From: Geotalea sp. SG265
GTDB taxonomy: Bacteria; Desulfobacterota; Desulfuromonadia; Geobacterales; Geobacteraceae
Direction of reading: 5' to 3'
Assembly: GCF_022808985.1 (NCBI RefSeq)
Contig: NZ_JAKZFT010000017.1
Span: forward strand, 1 to 64,000
Length of the DNA: 64,000 bases
The notes below the pieces were generated by a model, which saw nothing but the letters and a program-made list of their open reading frames with translations, made no database searches and had not been told where the DNA came from. The number at the start of each line of letters is the position of its first letter. Positions within the stretch are counted from its first letter, which is position 1. This document shows, piece after piece, positions 36,926 through 46,186 of the stretch. The position numbers and the translations under genes are program-made.

Positions 36926-37915
36926 TCACAGCTTCAGTTCCTGCTTCTTCTTTGCGATCAGGTCCTCGAATGCCGCCTGAAGGAAGGAGGTATCCTTCCT
37001 GATTTCTTCTGGTACCCGGCGCTCGTAGAGTGCCCGTCCCTCACGGATATCATCTTCCAGAAGGGTGTAAAAAGTACCGTTTTTTATTCCCTCTTCCACC
37101 TTTGCCTGGTTGTAGAGCATGATATCGGAAACGATTATCCGAGCAAGCCGTTTGGCCTTCTCATGGGCCTGGGAAGATGCCTGGGCAGCAGGGGGCGCAA
37201 CCTGGGGCATGGTCTCCCGCTCTTCATCGGCCTGTATCTGCCGGCGTGCATCAAGCTGGGCATCCACTTCCTGCCGGTTCAAGTACTGCGGCTTGACCAG
37301 GCCCTCGCCGGCAGTGTTCCCCTCTTCTTTTGCAGATTTTTCCACCGGTTTCTGATTCGTCACGTGGCGATATATCATGGACACCAGAGAATCGGGTATG
37401 TGGTGCTTCTCGATATAGTCGTCTGCCCCATACAAGGAAGCGGGGGATCTTTTATAGCGGGTCTTATCGTAAATAGCGGCGATGAGAATGATTTTCACTG
37501 CTGCAAGGGCAGGATCCTGCCTAATCCGTTCGCATACCTCAAAGCCGTACATGGAAGGCAGCGCCACGTCCAGCAGGATTACATCCGGGCGGACACGTTG
37601 CACGGCCTCGAATGCTTCCTTGCCGTCGTTGTAAGTTAAAACTTCGAAAGGCTCCGGCTCCAGTATCTTCGCCACTGCCGCACAAAAGGAGGCACTTTCA
37701 TTGGCTATGACAACCTTCACTTTCTGTGCAGCCGGAGCTGCGGCCGTAGGCGGTGCCGGAGGAGCAGCGACAGAAACCGGGGCGGGATTTTCCACCTTCC
37801 GGGAGATGCTGAAAATCGTCCGGCACTTGCTGCAACGAAGCTTTATGCCTTGAGGGCCGATCCTCGAGTCGTCGAAACTGAACCTTGCCTTGCAGCTGGG
37901 ACAAATGATAAGCAT
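36926..37915 (-). CDS. Zinc-ribbon and receiver domain protein
   Basis: A 329-residue protein. Residues 1-40 form an MJ0042-type zinc ribbon with Cys5, Cys8, Cys28 and Cys31. A Pro/Ala linker follows, then a receiver domain (about 67-195) with the phosphoacceptor Asp in VILLDVALPSMYG. The acidic pocket normally DD or ED reads AN (VVIANES), so Mg2+ binding may be altered. The C-terminal 100 residues (QAHEKAKRLARIIVSDIMLYNQAKVEEGI) are helical and not recognised. The ribosome site is ggaaaggctgac. It lies in the che operon between cheW and the HEAT gene. Its output is unknown. Confidence 0.82.
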   Translation of the reverse strand: MLIICPSCKARFSFDDSRIGPQGIKLRCSKCRTIFSISRKVENPAPVSVAAPPAPPTAAAPAAQKVKVVIANESASFCAAVAKILEPEPFEVLTYNDGKEAFEAVQRVRPDVILLDVALPSMYGFEVCERIRQDPALAAVKIILIAAIYDKTRYKRSPASLYGADDYIEKHHIPDSLVSMIYRHVTNQKPVEKSAKEEGNTAGEGLVKPQYLNRQEVDAQLDARRQIQADEERETMPQVAPPAAQASSQAHEKAKRLARIIVSDIMLYNQAKVEEGIKNGTFYTLLEDDIREGRALYERRVPEEIRKDTSFLQAAFEDLIAKKKQELKL

Positions 37916-37942
37916 GTCAGCCTTTCCTTAACGGAGTAAATC

Positions 37943-38425
37943 TCAACCTTCACCATGGACGGAACCGATCAGCCCCAGTTCGGAAGCCTCTCTGGCAGTA
38001 AGTACGGTGTCGATGTTCAACAGCATGATCAGGGATTCGCTTGACAGGCAGACCCCGAGGAGGTATTCGGCACCGATGCCGCCTGCTATCTGCGGCGGCG
38101 GCTTAATGTCCCTGGCTGGAACGGTGATGACCTCGGTGACATTATCGACAACAAAGCCTATCAGCTGCTTTGCCACCCGCACGATCAGCAGCCTCACGGC
38201 GCTGTCCATCTCCCGCACCGGCAAATCGAACCGCTTGCGCAGATCTATGACCGGAATGACCGAGCCGCGCAGATTGATGACCCCCTCCACATACGGAGGG
38301 GCCTTGGGCAAACTGGTCAGCTTCTGAGGCTTGATGATTTCCCTGATACGCATTATATCCACGGCGTAAGTATTCTCATCAAGGGTAAAACAGGCGACCT
38401 GTATTTCACTGTTATCGGAGTGCAT
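37943..38425 (-). CDS. cheW: Chemotaxis coupling protein CheW
   Basis: A CheW-domain protein of about 160 residues, with VACFTLDENTYAVDIMRIREII, VEGVINLRGSVIPVIDLRKRF and LIGFVVDNVTEVI in the usual order. CheW links receptors to CheA. The ATG at 38425 (aaggaacatcc before it) is chosen over one six codons upstream that lacks correct spacing. It is one of two CheW-type proteins in this operon, here without extension. Because receptors are not encoded nearby, it must serve receptors elsewhere or another input. Confidence 0.92.
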   Translation of the reverse strand: MHSDNSEIQVACFTLDENTYAVDIMRIREIIKPQKLTSLPKAPPYVEGVINLRGSVIPVIDLRKRFDLPVREMDSAVRLLIVRVAKQLIGFVVDNVTEVITVPARDIKPPPQIAGGIGAEYLLGVCLSSESLIMLLNIDTVLTAREASELGLIGSVHGEG

Positions 38426-38473
38426 GGATGTTCCTTGTTCCATTCCGTTGGGTTTGAACGGGCAGCCACCTGT

Positions 38474-38854
38474 CTAATGGCCGCTGATTAGGCTCTCAAT
38501 CACTTCTATGACTTTCGCCGACCTGAAAGGCTTGGTTATGTAGGCTTCGGCTCCCGCCTGTTTTCCCCGCTCCACATCATTGTTGCTTTTCTTAGCGGTG
38601 AGCATGACGATGGGAATGCCGCTGGTTTCCGGATTTTCCTTGATGCGCCGGCAGACCTCGAAACCGTCCATTTCCGGAAGCATCACATCCAGAACCACCA
38701 GATCCGGACGATTGGATTTTACCTCCTGGAGGGCGGCGTTACCGTCCATGACACCGACCACCGCATAGCCTTTGGATGAAAGAAGGATGCTCTCCAATTT
38801 CAGCAGACTCTCTTCGTCCTCAACAATAAGAATCTTTTTACTGTGCATGTCCAT
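38474..38854 (-). CDS. Single-domain response regulator
   Basis: A 126-residue receiver. Motifs are ILIVEDEESLL, the phosphoacceptor Asp in LVVLDVMLPEMDG, Thr in IVMLTAKKS, and Lys in AYITKPFRS. No output domain is attached. It is closer in pattern to the OmpR-type receiver (VMLPEMDGFEVCRRIKE) than to CheY. ATG starts at 38854 and 38848 are both possible; the upstream bases gggggatgg fit the second. It is located between the two CheW-type genes. Confidence 0.9.
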   Translation of the reverse strand: MDMHSKKILIVEDEESLLKLESILLSSKGYAVVGVMDGNAALQEVKSNRPDLVVLDVMLPEMDGFEVCRRIKENPETSGIPIVMLTAKKSNNDVERGKQAGAEAYITKPFRSAKVIEVIESLISGH

Positions 38855-38864
38855 CCCCCATCAT

Positions 38865-39797
38865 TCAGTAAAGGGTAATATCCAGAATCTTGTCCATATT
38901 GAGCAGAATCAGCATGCGGCCATGGAAGCGGCCGATGCCGCTGACAAAATCACGGTCGATTCCTTCGAGAACCGCCGGCGGCGGCTCCAGGAACCGGTCC
39001 TCGATGCGTACCACCTGGACGACCTCATCCACAAGAATTCCGCTGAATCCCTCCTCGCCGCTCTTGACAACGATAATCCGCTCCTTGCCGGTGGAACCTT
39101 CCTTGGAAAGCCCGAGCCTGGCGTTCATGTCGAAAACAGGGATGATTATGCCGCGCAGGGAAAGCACCCCGGAGACAAAAGAAGGCACACGCGGTACCTC
39201 GGTAACCTCCCGGGGCTTGATGATCTCCTTGATCTCCATGATACTGAGGGCGTATTCCTCGGTAGCGACCCGGAAGCAGAGCAGTTCCTGGGAATCGGCC
39301 GTAGCGATCTCCTGTCCGGTTGCAGGGCCGATGAATGCATCGTCATCGCGGCCGGCCCTGGTCCGTCCTTCAAGCATGACCCGCAGTGGATCGAAGCCTG
39401 AAAAGGGTTCTTTTTCTTCTATCACCGGTGCAGAAACCGTTTTCGGCACGCATGGTGACGGTGAAGTAAGCTCCACCCCAGAAACGGCAGGATCTGCAAA
39501 ATACTCTGCAATATCTTCGGGGAAGATATCCTCGGGAGCAATGAATCCTTCGCCCATGACTGCAGAGTCGCCATCCGTGACCATGGCCGGCGCTTCCAGG
39601 ACAAAAGACTCGTCCGGCTCGCACGATTCGTCCGCTGCAAAATATGCATCCCCATCGGCAAGCATTCCGCCGAAACCTTTGGATAGTTCGTCTTCCCCTT
39701 CGAAGGATTCGGCGGCATCATCCTGCAGTTGGGCCAGGGCGGCCTGCAGGGCTTCCTTTTCCTGCTGGGCTTTCTTTCTTATCTCGGCTAAGTTCAT
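38865..39797 (-). CDS. cheW: CheW-like coupling protein with acidic N-terminal extension
   Basis: A 310-residue protein. The C-terminal part (about 165-310) is a CheW domain: LLCFRVATEEYALSIMEIKEII, VSGVLSLRGIIIPVFDMNARL and SGILVDEVVQVVRI. The first 160 residues are very acidic and low in complexity (ESFEGEDELSKGFGGMLADG, DGDSAVMGEGFIAPEDIFPED). This is a long extension for a CheW and may dock another operon product. The ribosome site is agcaggccaact. The paired short CheW suggests different array positions for the two. Confidence 0.85.
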   Translation of the reverse strand: MNLAEIRKKAQQEKEALQAALAQLQDDAAESFEGEDELSKGFGGMLADGDAYFAADESCEPDESFVLEAPAMVTDGDSAVMGEGFIAPEDIFPEDIAEYFADPAVSGVELTSPSPCVPKTVSAPVIEEKEPFSGFDPLRVMLEGRTRAGRDDDAFIGPATGQEIATADSQELLCFRVATEEYALSIMEIKEIIKPREVTEVPRVPSFVSGVLSLRGIIIPVFDMNARLGLSKEGSTGKERIIVVKSGEEGFSGILVDEVVQVVRIEDRFLEPPPAVLEGIDRDFVSGIGRFHGRMLILLNMDKILDITLY

Positions 39798-39811
39798 AGT
39801 TGGCCTGCTGA

Positions 39812-40612
39812 TTAAATGATGAGTTCACTCTTTATGTCTTCGATTACTGTGGCGTCGATCCATGCCAGATCCTTGGCGAAACCGGTGAGCAGGGCATTGG
39901 TTGCCAGGGTGTTGATTTTCCGCGGCACGCCCCCAGTCAACTCGTAAATACGCTGCACCGCATCGGGTGCGAAAAGCCCGGCGCCTCCGCCAGCCACGAT
40001 CATCCTGAAGTCCAGATATTCCTGGGTTTCTTCAAGGGTCAGGGGGAGGAGGTGGTACGCCATGGCCACCCGCTGCCGGAAGGGCTCGAAAAGCGGCACC
40101 GAGACGATCCTGCGCAACTCAGGCTGCCCCATGATGATGATGCTGAGCAGGTTCTGATCATCCAGTTGGAAGTTGGTCAGAAGCCGTATCTCGTCGAATA
40201 TTTCCCTGTCGGGGATCAACTGCGCCTCATCGACAACGACCACCAGACAGCGGCCGTTCTCATGGAGGTCATACAATGCCTGGGTAATCTCGCCCAGGAG
40301 GAAATCCTTGGCCGTGGAAGGTTTCTCCACTCCCAAGTTCGCCGCAATGACGCGCAGGAATTCAACGGCGCTCAACCGGGGATTAAAGATGAAACAGAAG
40401 TGGTAAACATCCCCCATGGTATCCATGAGCGCACGGGAGATGGTCGTTTTTCCGCAGCCGATATCGCCGGTCAGGATGGCGATCTCCCGCTCTTCCAGAA
40501 CATACTGGAGCCGTGCAAGTGCTTCGCGATGGCCAACACTCATGTACAGAAAGCGTGGATCGGGCGTTTTGCTGAAAGGCTTTTCACGGAAGCCGTAAAA
40601 GGTCTTGTACAT
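39812..40612 (-). CDS. AAA ATPase of the ExeA/MshM type
   Basis: A 266-residue ATPase with Walker A GDIGCGKTTISR (near 45) and Walker B CLVVVVDEAQLI (near 125). The start MYKTFYGFREKPFSKTPDPRF is characteristic of ExeA/GspA/MshM-like proteins, which usually act in secretion or pilus assembly. It also has the sensor-type segment LTGGVPRKINTLATNAL. No peptidoglycan-binding domain is attached. Its ATG overlaps the cheA stop by one base, so it is clearly part of the chemotaxis operon, an unexpected setting. A role in positioning the array or a linked machine is only inference. Confidence 0.85.
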   Translation of the reverse strand: MYKTFYGFREKPFSKTPDPRFLYMSVGHREALARLQYVLEEREIAILTGDIGCGKTTISRALMDTMGDVYHFCFIFNPRLSAVEFLRVIAANLGVEKPSTAKDFLLGEITQALYDLHENGRCLVVVVDEAQLIPDREIFDEIRLLTNFQLDDQNLLSIIIMGQPELRRIVSVPLFEPFRQRVAMAYHLLPLTLEETQEYLDFRMIVAGGGAGLFAPDAVQRIYELTGGVPRKINTLATNALLTGFAKDLAWIDATVIEDIKSELII

Positions 40613-42651
40613 TAAGCCCCGCTCCTGACCGCCTCGTTGATGATGCCCCCCACGTCGAGAACCAGAATGGTCCGCTGGTCGCCAAGATCGGCAGCACCGG
40701 AAATTCCCTTGAAATTCCTGAAAGTTTCACCCATGGATTTGATGACGATATCCTGTTGCCCCATCAGATCGTCGACAACTATGCCCAGGCGCTTTTCGGC
40801 GGCACCGACAACAACCACATAGAAGCTCTCCCCCTGTTCGGCCTGGGTCTGGGTTCCGAAGAACCTCCCCAACCGGAGCAGGGGCAGGGTCGTCTCCCGC
40901 AACTGTATCACTTCCTTCTTTTCCACGGTCAGAACATCCTTCCGTTCCACCATGATGGTTTCCAGGACGGAGGTAATGGGCAGGGCGTAGACGCGGCCTA
41001 CGGCAGAGATAATAAGTGCCTTGATGATGGCAAGGGTAATGGGCAGGGTGATGATGATGCTGCTCCCCTTGCCGGGAACGCTTTCCACATCCACCATGCC
41101 GGAGAGGGCGGCGATGTTGGTCCTGACCACGTCCATGCCCACACCGCGGCCGGATATTTCGCTCACCTCATCACTTGTGGAGAAGCCGGGGAGGAAAATC
41201 AGGTCCAGCGCCTCCTTGTCATGGACCGCCTCGATGCTAGGTATCAGACCTTTGGCGAAGGCCTTACGGCGCACCTTGTCCACATCGATACCGGCGCCGT
41301 CATCCTCCACCTGGATAACCACATGGTTACCCTTCTGGTAGGAGGAGAGCTTGATGACCCCCTTCTCATCCTTCCCTGCCCTGACCCGGTCGCCTGGAGC
41401 TTCGATCCCGTGGTCGATGGCATTGCGGATGATGTGCATCATGGGATCGGATATATCCTCGATGATGAGCTTGTCCAGCTCCGTGTCGGCGCCGAACATC
41501 CTCAGTTCCACCTTCTTCCCCTGCTCGCGGGAGATTTTCCGGACGATGCGCGCCATCTTGTCGAAAAGCTGTCCCACCGGGATCATGCGGATTTCCATAA
41601 CCCCCTTCTGCAGCTCGGTCAGCTTCCGCTCCAGTCCCTTGGCGGCCTTGGAAAGATTTATAGCCGGGGCAGAATATCCGTCAAGGCGCATGCGATCGCC
41701 TATCTGACAGATTGTGGAGTGGGACAGCACCAGCTCTCCGACGATGTTCATCAATTCGTCCAGCTTGCTGATATCCACCCTGACGGTACGGCTCATGCTC
41801 TTTGCCGTCAGGGAAGCTTCCGGAGAGGGCTCCGGTGGTGGCGCCGGTGACTCTTTTGCGGTTTCGGCCTCTGCTTTTACCGCGGCAACAGCCGGTTTGC
41901 CCCCACCCAGTTGGTTTACGGAAATGTTGTCCCGGTCGATAAGGAGACCGATTTCGGCACTTTCCTTTTCGGAGCCGAAGAGGATCTCGAAATTTATGGA
42001 GGAATCGAGCCCCCCCCCGGCACTGGGCAGGGTACTGATCACTTCTCCGGCACCTTTGAGAAGCTCGGTGAGCTCCCCCAGGTCCTGATCGAAGGTGGCA
42101 AGGCTGAACGATGCCTGGATGGAAAAGATGTTCCTGTTCTTTTTCACGTTCTCCAGCAGGCGATGTTCTTCGTATTCGGTAAGGGAGCCGAGCACCCGCT
42201 CGGATAACCCAAGCTGGGCAAGGGGAGATGGCCCATCATTTTTTTGCACCGAAGCGACACAGTCATTGATGAGTGAAATGGCCCGTGATATGTCGGTTTT
42301 CCCGGCATCGGCTGATCCCGCTCCACGGACCAGCGTTCCCAGTACCTCCATGGAATCGAAAAGGACGCTGATGGTGCTCTGGTTCAAGGGTATCTTCCCA
42401 AGGCGCAGGGAATCCAGGAGATTCTCCATGTTGTGGGAAAGTTCCGCAATATCGGTAAAACCGAACATGCCTGCAAGACCCTTGAGGGAATGGGCACCGC
42501 GGAAGATGGAATTGACCAGATCAGGATTGCAGTCGCCACTGTCGGCACAGTCGCTGAGAGAAACCAGATCGAGGCTCAGCTGGTCTATGATGTCTTCGGC
42601 TTCTGCAAGAAAATCGTTGGCAGCTTTGCTTATACTCGTGTCACCGGCCAT
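40612..42651 (-). CDS. cheA: Chemotaxis histidine kinase CheA
   Basis: A 679-residue kinase. The Hpt domain has His54 in FRGAHSLKGLAGMFGF. A variable region with a second Hpt-like or docking stretch follows (about 130-290). Then come the dimerisation helices (VRVDISKLDELMNIVGELV), the HATPase domain (MMHIIRNAIDHGIEAP, DGAGIDVDKVR, GFSTSDEVSEISGRGVGMDVV) and the C-terminal CheW-like domain. It autophosphorylates and passes phosphate to the CheY and CheB receivers of the operon. Length is normal. The gene downstream (ExeA-like ATPase) overlaps it by one base. Confidence 0.97.
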   Translation of the reverse strand: MAGDTSISKAANDFLAEAEDIIDQLSLDLVSLSDCADSGDCNPDLVNSIFRGAHSLKGLAGMFGFTDIAELSHNMENLLDSLRLGKIPLNQSTISVLFDSMEVLGTLVRGAGSADAGKTDISRAISLINDCVASVQKNDGPSPLAQLGLSERVLGSLTEYEEHRLLENVKKNRNIFSIQASFSLATFDQDLGELTELLKGAGEVISTLPSAGGGLDSSINFEILFGSEKESAEIGLLIDRDNISVNQLGGGKPAVAAVKAEAETAKESPAPPPEPSPEASLTAKSMSRTVRVDISKLDELMNIVGELVLSHSTICQIGDRMRLDGYSAPAINLSKAAKGLERKLTELQKGVMEIRMIPVGQLFDKMARIVRKISREQGKKVELRMFGADTELDKLIIEDISDPMMHIIRNAIDHGIEAPGDRVRAGKDEKGVIKLSSYQKGNHVVIQVEDDGAGIDVDKVRRKAFAKGLIPSIEAVHDKEALDLIFLPGFSTSDEVSEISGRGVGMDVVRTNIAALSGMVDVESVPGKGSSIIITLPITLAIIKALIISAVGRVYALPITSVLETIMVERKDVLTVEKKEVIQLRETTLPLLRLGRFFGTQTQAEQGESFYVVVVGAAEKRLGIVVDDLMGQQDIVIKSMGETFRNFKGISGAADLGDQRTILVLDVGGIINEAVRSGA

Positions 42652-42701
42652 AAACTCTCACCAATTTTGATTTTACTTCCCTGAAGGACAGCTGCGGCAT
42701 C

Positions 42702-43067
42702 TTAACCAAGGTATCTGCCGATCAATTCCTGCAGCTTGACCGGATCGAATGGTTTTACCAGGTATTCGTTCGCACCGAGGGCGAGTCCCTTCTCGAGGTC
42801 CTTATCGCTGCTTTCCGTCGAAATGATAAAGAGGGGGATATCCTGATAATTGGGGTTGTTTCTCACATAGCTTATCAGTTCAAGGCCGTTGATATCGGGC
42901 ATGTTGATATCGGTGATGATGAGGTGAACCTGTTCGCGGGGCAGCAGACGAAGGGCTTCGAAACCGCTGGCTGCCTCGACGATCTCATACCTGTCCATGG
43001 AATCTATGGTCGAGATCAGCAGGGAACGCATGGTATTCGAGTCTTCCGCTATCAGTATCTTTTTCAC
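42702..43067 (-). CDS. cheY: CheY-like response regulator
   Basis: A 121-residue receiver domain. Motifs are KKILIAEDSNTMR, the phosphoacceptor Asp in LIITDINMPDINGLEL, Ser in FIISTESS, and Lys in EYLVKPFDP. It begins with GTG at 43067 after gggaggagct, overlapping the stop of the DUF4388 gene (GTGA). It immediately precedes cheA and is a likely direct phosphate acceptor. It is similar to but distinct from the second CheY at the end of the operon. Confidence 0.92.
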   Translation of the reverse strand: MKKILIAEDSNTMRSLLISTIDSMDRYEIVEAASGFEALRLLPREQVHLIITDINMPDINGLELISYVRNNPNYQDIPLFIISTESSDKDLEKGLALGANEYLVKPFDPVKLQELIGRYLG

Positions 43068-44782
43068 AGCTCCTCCCGGCTTTTTTCCTTTAATCTGCGC
43101 TGCAAAAGGGCCTTTTCCATGGCCAGGCCGGCCTGGGAAAGGAAGATTTCCAGAGAGTCCGTATCCCCGACGGGTTTCGCTTCGGGAATGTTGTCGCCAT
43201 AGAGTACTGCAACCACTTTACCCTCGCTGACGATCGGCCCCAGGAAAAATTCAGCAGGCACCCCTCCCCCCAGCTGTTCCACGAAATATCGGGTCCATTT
43301 GCCCGAGTCCGGTTGTGCCTTTACCGGCAGCTGGCCATCTATCACCTCGCTGAAAAGGGAGTGTTCGTCCCGGGGGATGCGCATGTTTCTGATTTTAGCA
43401 TCGGCATTACCCTCGCTGTCGCTTATGCCGAACTGCCCCAGGCCGGCAATCTCGTCCTTTTTGACGATGAGAATGACGGCACGGTTCATGAACTCGGAAG
43501 CAAAACGTAGCACCAGCAGGATGATGCCCCCCCCAAGGGTGGGATTGTTCAGTTCGTCCAGCATGCCCCGCAGCAAGGTGATACCGGTGCTCTGCGCCAC
43601 CGGCTGCTCGCGGACCGGCGTATCGTCCCCCATTTCGAGCCGCAGCTCGTCGCCGATATTGATCTTGTCGGTGGGTATTGCCTGTCCGCCGCACGATTCG
43701 ACTCTCGCTAACTCGCAGAGGAAAACGTCGCCGAAGGAATGAAGGGTGGCTGCATCGACAATCTCGGTTTTCTTCGGCTTCAGCATCACCGGAAAACCCA
43801 TCCCCCTCACCTTGCGCTCCGCATCGCTGTTGTGGTAATCGGTCAACACCAGCACTGGAATGGAAGGGAAGTTGTTGCCGATCAGTTCGAGCAGTTCAAG
43901 CCCTCCAAGAATGCCTGAACCGTCCATGCGGGGCATGATCAAATCCACCACAACCGCGGGATCCCGCCCTTCGCGGCAGAAACTGTCCAGCTTTATCAGC
44001 GCATCCTCGCTTCTTTCTAAGGCGACTGCTTCATAGCCATCGCTTTCCAGGAGGGAACAAACGGCAGTGCGCGTCTCTTCATCGTCATCCACGAGCAGGA
44101 CCAGCCGTTTTTTCTGCTGAGCGGACAGGACGGACGACGGTTCCGATTCAGGTGCCGGTTCCTCCTTCCCCCCCGGCACATGCAGGAGATCGAAGGCCAT
44201 ATCGACAGTATCGGCGGGATGGGGCGGGACATCTGTGGAGACGTTTTCATCAAGGGATTCGCCCCGGTGCCGTTTTTCATCGATGATCCTGGAACCTTCC
44301 ATGGCAAGAAACTGGGGGTTCAGCCCCTGCTCCAGCATGAACTGCAACGGGTCCATCTTGGTTTTATCGACCGCCTCGGCGGTATCCTGAAGCTCAAAAT
44401 CGAAGTTGCCTTCCGCCCAGGCAAAGAGGGAGTAGATGACGGATTCAATCTGTTCCCGGACCACATCTTCTATGGTCTCGGTACTGACGTTGAAATGCCT
44501 GACCAGGATCGTCCCCAGAAGTTCGGAGCCCCCCGCCTCCTTCTGGATATTGAGGGCCTGCTTGAGGGCGCTCAGGTCGATGACCCCCTTCTGGATCAGG
44601 ACCTCGCCGAGATTTTGCTGATTCGAACTGGAGTTTGCCCGGATAACCTGGCCGTTGCGAAAGATGATCCGCGCCTCTCTGCCGCGACTGTGAAGAGCGA
44701 GGACACCGGACTTCCGGCTCAGGCTGACTATCTGCAATATCTCGCCAAGGCCGAGATCTTCCAGGTTTCCGACAAGACTCAT
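43064..44782 (-). CDS. DUF4388 and receiver domain protein
   Basis: A 572-residue protein and the first gene of the chemotaxis-like operon. Residues 1-115 are a DUF4388/PATAN-type domain (GNLEDLGLGEILQIVSLSR, GREARIIFRNGQVI, QNLGEVLIQKGVI). A receiver domain lies at about 228-345 (LVLLVDDDEETRTAV, phosphoacceptor Asp in AVVVDLIMPRMDG). The C-terminal part of about 200 residues ends in VAVLYGDNIPEAKPVGDTDS and a helix, which looks like a GAF-type end, but I am not certain. There is no DNA-binding domain. PATAN domains mediate protein contact in gliding and pilus signalling. Its stop overlaps the cheY start. Confidence 0.82.
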   Translation of the reverse strand: MSLVGNLEDLGLGEILQIVSLSRKSGVLALHSRGREARIIFRNGQVIRANSSSNQQNLGEVLIQKGVIDLSALKQALNIQKEAGGSELLGTILVRHFNVSTETIEDVVREQIESVIYSLFAWAEGNFDFELQDTAEAVDKTKMDPLQFMLEQGLNPQFLAMEGSRIIDEKRHRGESLDENVSTDVPPHPADTVDMAFDLLHVPGGKEEPAPESEPSSVLSAQQKKRLVLLVDDDEETRTAVCSLLESDGYEAVALERSEDALIKLDSFCREGRDPAVVVDLIMPRMDGSGILGGLELLELIGNNFPSIPVLVLTDYHNSDAERKVRGMGFPVMLKPKKTEIVDAATLHSFGDVFLCELARVESCGGQAIPTDKINIGDELRLEMGDDTPVREQPVAQSTGITLLRGMLDELNNPTLGGGIILLVLRFASEFMNRAVILIVKKDEIAGLGQFGISDSEGNADAKIRNMRIPRDEHSLFSEVIDGQLPVKAQPDSGKWTRYFVEQLGGGVPAEFFLGPIVSEGKVVAVLYGDNIPEAKPVGDTDSLEIFLSQAGLAMEKALLQRRLKEKSREEL

Positions 44783-44860
44783 AGAAATATAACTCAGTTA
44801 TGGGTTTTCAATAACGGGGATTCATATTAAACCATAGATGTATCTAAAGTAAAGGAAGAT

Positions 44861-46186
44861 TTACCCCCTTTTGCGCCCTTCCCTACCCTTGAAAAGCAGG
44901 CGCATGGGGGTACCGGTAAAGCCAAAGGCCTCCCTGAACCGGTTGACGATATACCGCTCGTAGGAGAAGTGCACCCCTTCGGGGCGATTGGTGAAGATGA
45001 CGATGGAGGGGGGCTTGGTTCCCACCTGGGTGGCAAAATAGAATTTCACCCGGCGTCCCTGATAAAGGGGCGCATGGTGCTCTTCGACCGCCTTGCTGAA
45101 GACCCTGTTCAGATCCGAGGTGCTGATGCGTCTGGAGAACTGCTCCATGACCGCATCCACCTCGGTCATGATCTTGCCCAGCCGCTGTCCCGTCTTTGCC
45201 GAAACGAAGACGATGGGGGCAAAGGGGAGGTATTTGAATTCCATGCGGATTTTCTCGACGAACGTGCCCATGGAAGCATTGTCCTTTGCGATGGCATCCC
45301 ACTTGTTGACGACGAAGATACAGCCGCGCCCCGCTTCAAAGGCATAGCCGGCGATCTTGGTATCCTGTTCAGTAACCCCCTCCGCCGCATCGATGACGAT
45401 CAGAACCACATCGGCCCGTTCTATGCTGCGCAGGGAATCGACGACGCTGTATTTCTCGATCTTCTCGGTGGTCTTTCCCTTGCGCCGGATGCCCGCCGTA
45501 TCGATCAGCAGATAACGCTTTTTGTTGCAGTTGAAATAGGTATCGATGGAATCCCTGGTGGTGCCGGGGGTGGGATTGGCAACAACCCGCTCCACACCAA
45601 GCAGGCGGTTGACCAGGGTCGATTTGCCAACGTTGGGGCGGCCGATGACGGCGATCCTGGTTACATCCTCGTCGGCTGCATGGGCAGTTTTTTTCGGCAG
45701 GGCACCGACCACCTCTTCCATCAGATCATTAACGCCGCGGTTATGCTCTGCTGAAATGGTGAAGATCCGCTCCACTCCAAGGCTGTAGAAATCTCCTGCG
45801 GCAGATTCCTGGCGCTCCCCGTCGATCTTGTTAATGACGTGGAAAACCGGCTTGTCGACGCGGCGAAGCATCTCCACCACCTCCACGTCGGCAGGGGTCA
45901 GTCCGTCCCTGCCATCCATGACGAAAAGGATCAGGTCCGCCTCGTCCATGGCCAGCTGGGACTGCTCCCGCATCTGCTGCAGCAGCCGGTCGCTCGTTTC
46001 CGGCTCGAAGCCGCCGGTATCGATGAGGATGAAGGGGACATCGAAACGGTCCACGTCCGCATAGTTGCGGTCGCGGGTCACCCCCGGCATGTCGTCGACC
46101 ATCGCCTTGCGCCGGCCAACCAGACGGTTGAAAAGGGTCGATTTCCCCACATTTGGACGCCCCACTATCGCTATCAAAGGTTTCAT
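44861..46186 (-). CDS. der: Ribosome-associated GTPase Der (EngA)
   Basis: A 441-residue GTPase with two consecutive G domains, each with [10 protein letters not shown]-loops (near 8-16 and 180-190) and DTxG switch motifs ([21 protein letters not shown]). A C-terminal KH-like domain ends in a basic tail, KGREGRKRG. Der is essential for 50S assembly. Its start overlaps the era stop (ATGA), so era and der are coupled. It is the last gene of the rnc-radical SAM-era-der group. Confidence 0.97.
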   Translation of the reverse strand: MKPLIAIVGRPNVGKSTLFNRLVGRRKAMVDDMPGVTRDRNYADVDRFDVPFILIDTGGFEPETSDRLLQQMREQSQLAMDEADLILFVMDGRDGLTPADVEVVEMLRRVDKPVFHVINKIDGERQESAAGDFYSLGVERIFTISAEHNRGVNDLMEEVVGALPKKTAHAADEDVTRIAVIGRPNVGKSTLVNRLLGVERVVANPTPGTTRDSIDTYFNCNKKRYLLIDTAGIRRKGKTTEKIEKYSVVDSLRSIERADVVLIVIDAAEGVTEQDTKIAGYAFEAGRGCIFVVNKWDAIAKDNASMGTFVEKIRMEFKYLPFAPIVFVSAKTGQRLGKIMTEVDAVMEQFSRRISTSDLNRVFSKAVEEHHAPLYQGRRVKFYFATQVGTKPPSIVIFTNRPEGVHFSYERYIVNRFREAFGFTGTPMRLLFKGREGRKRG

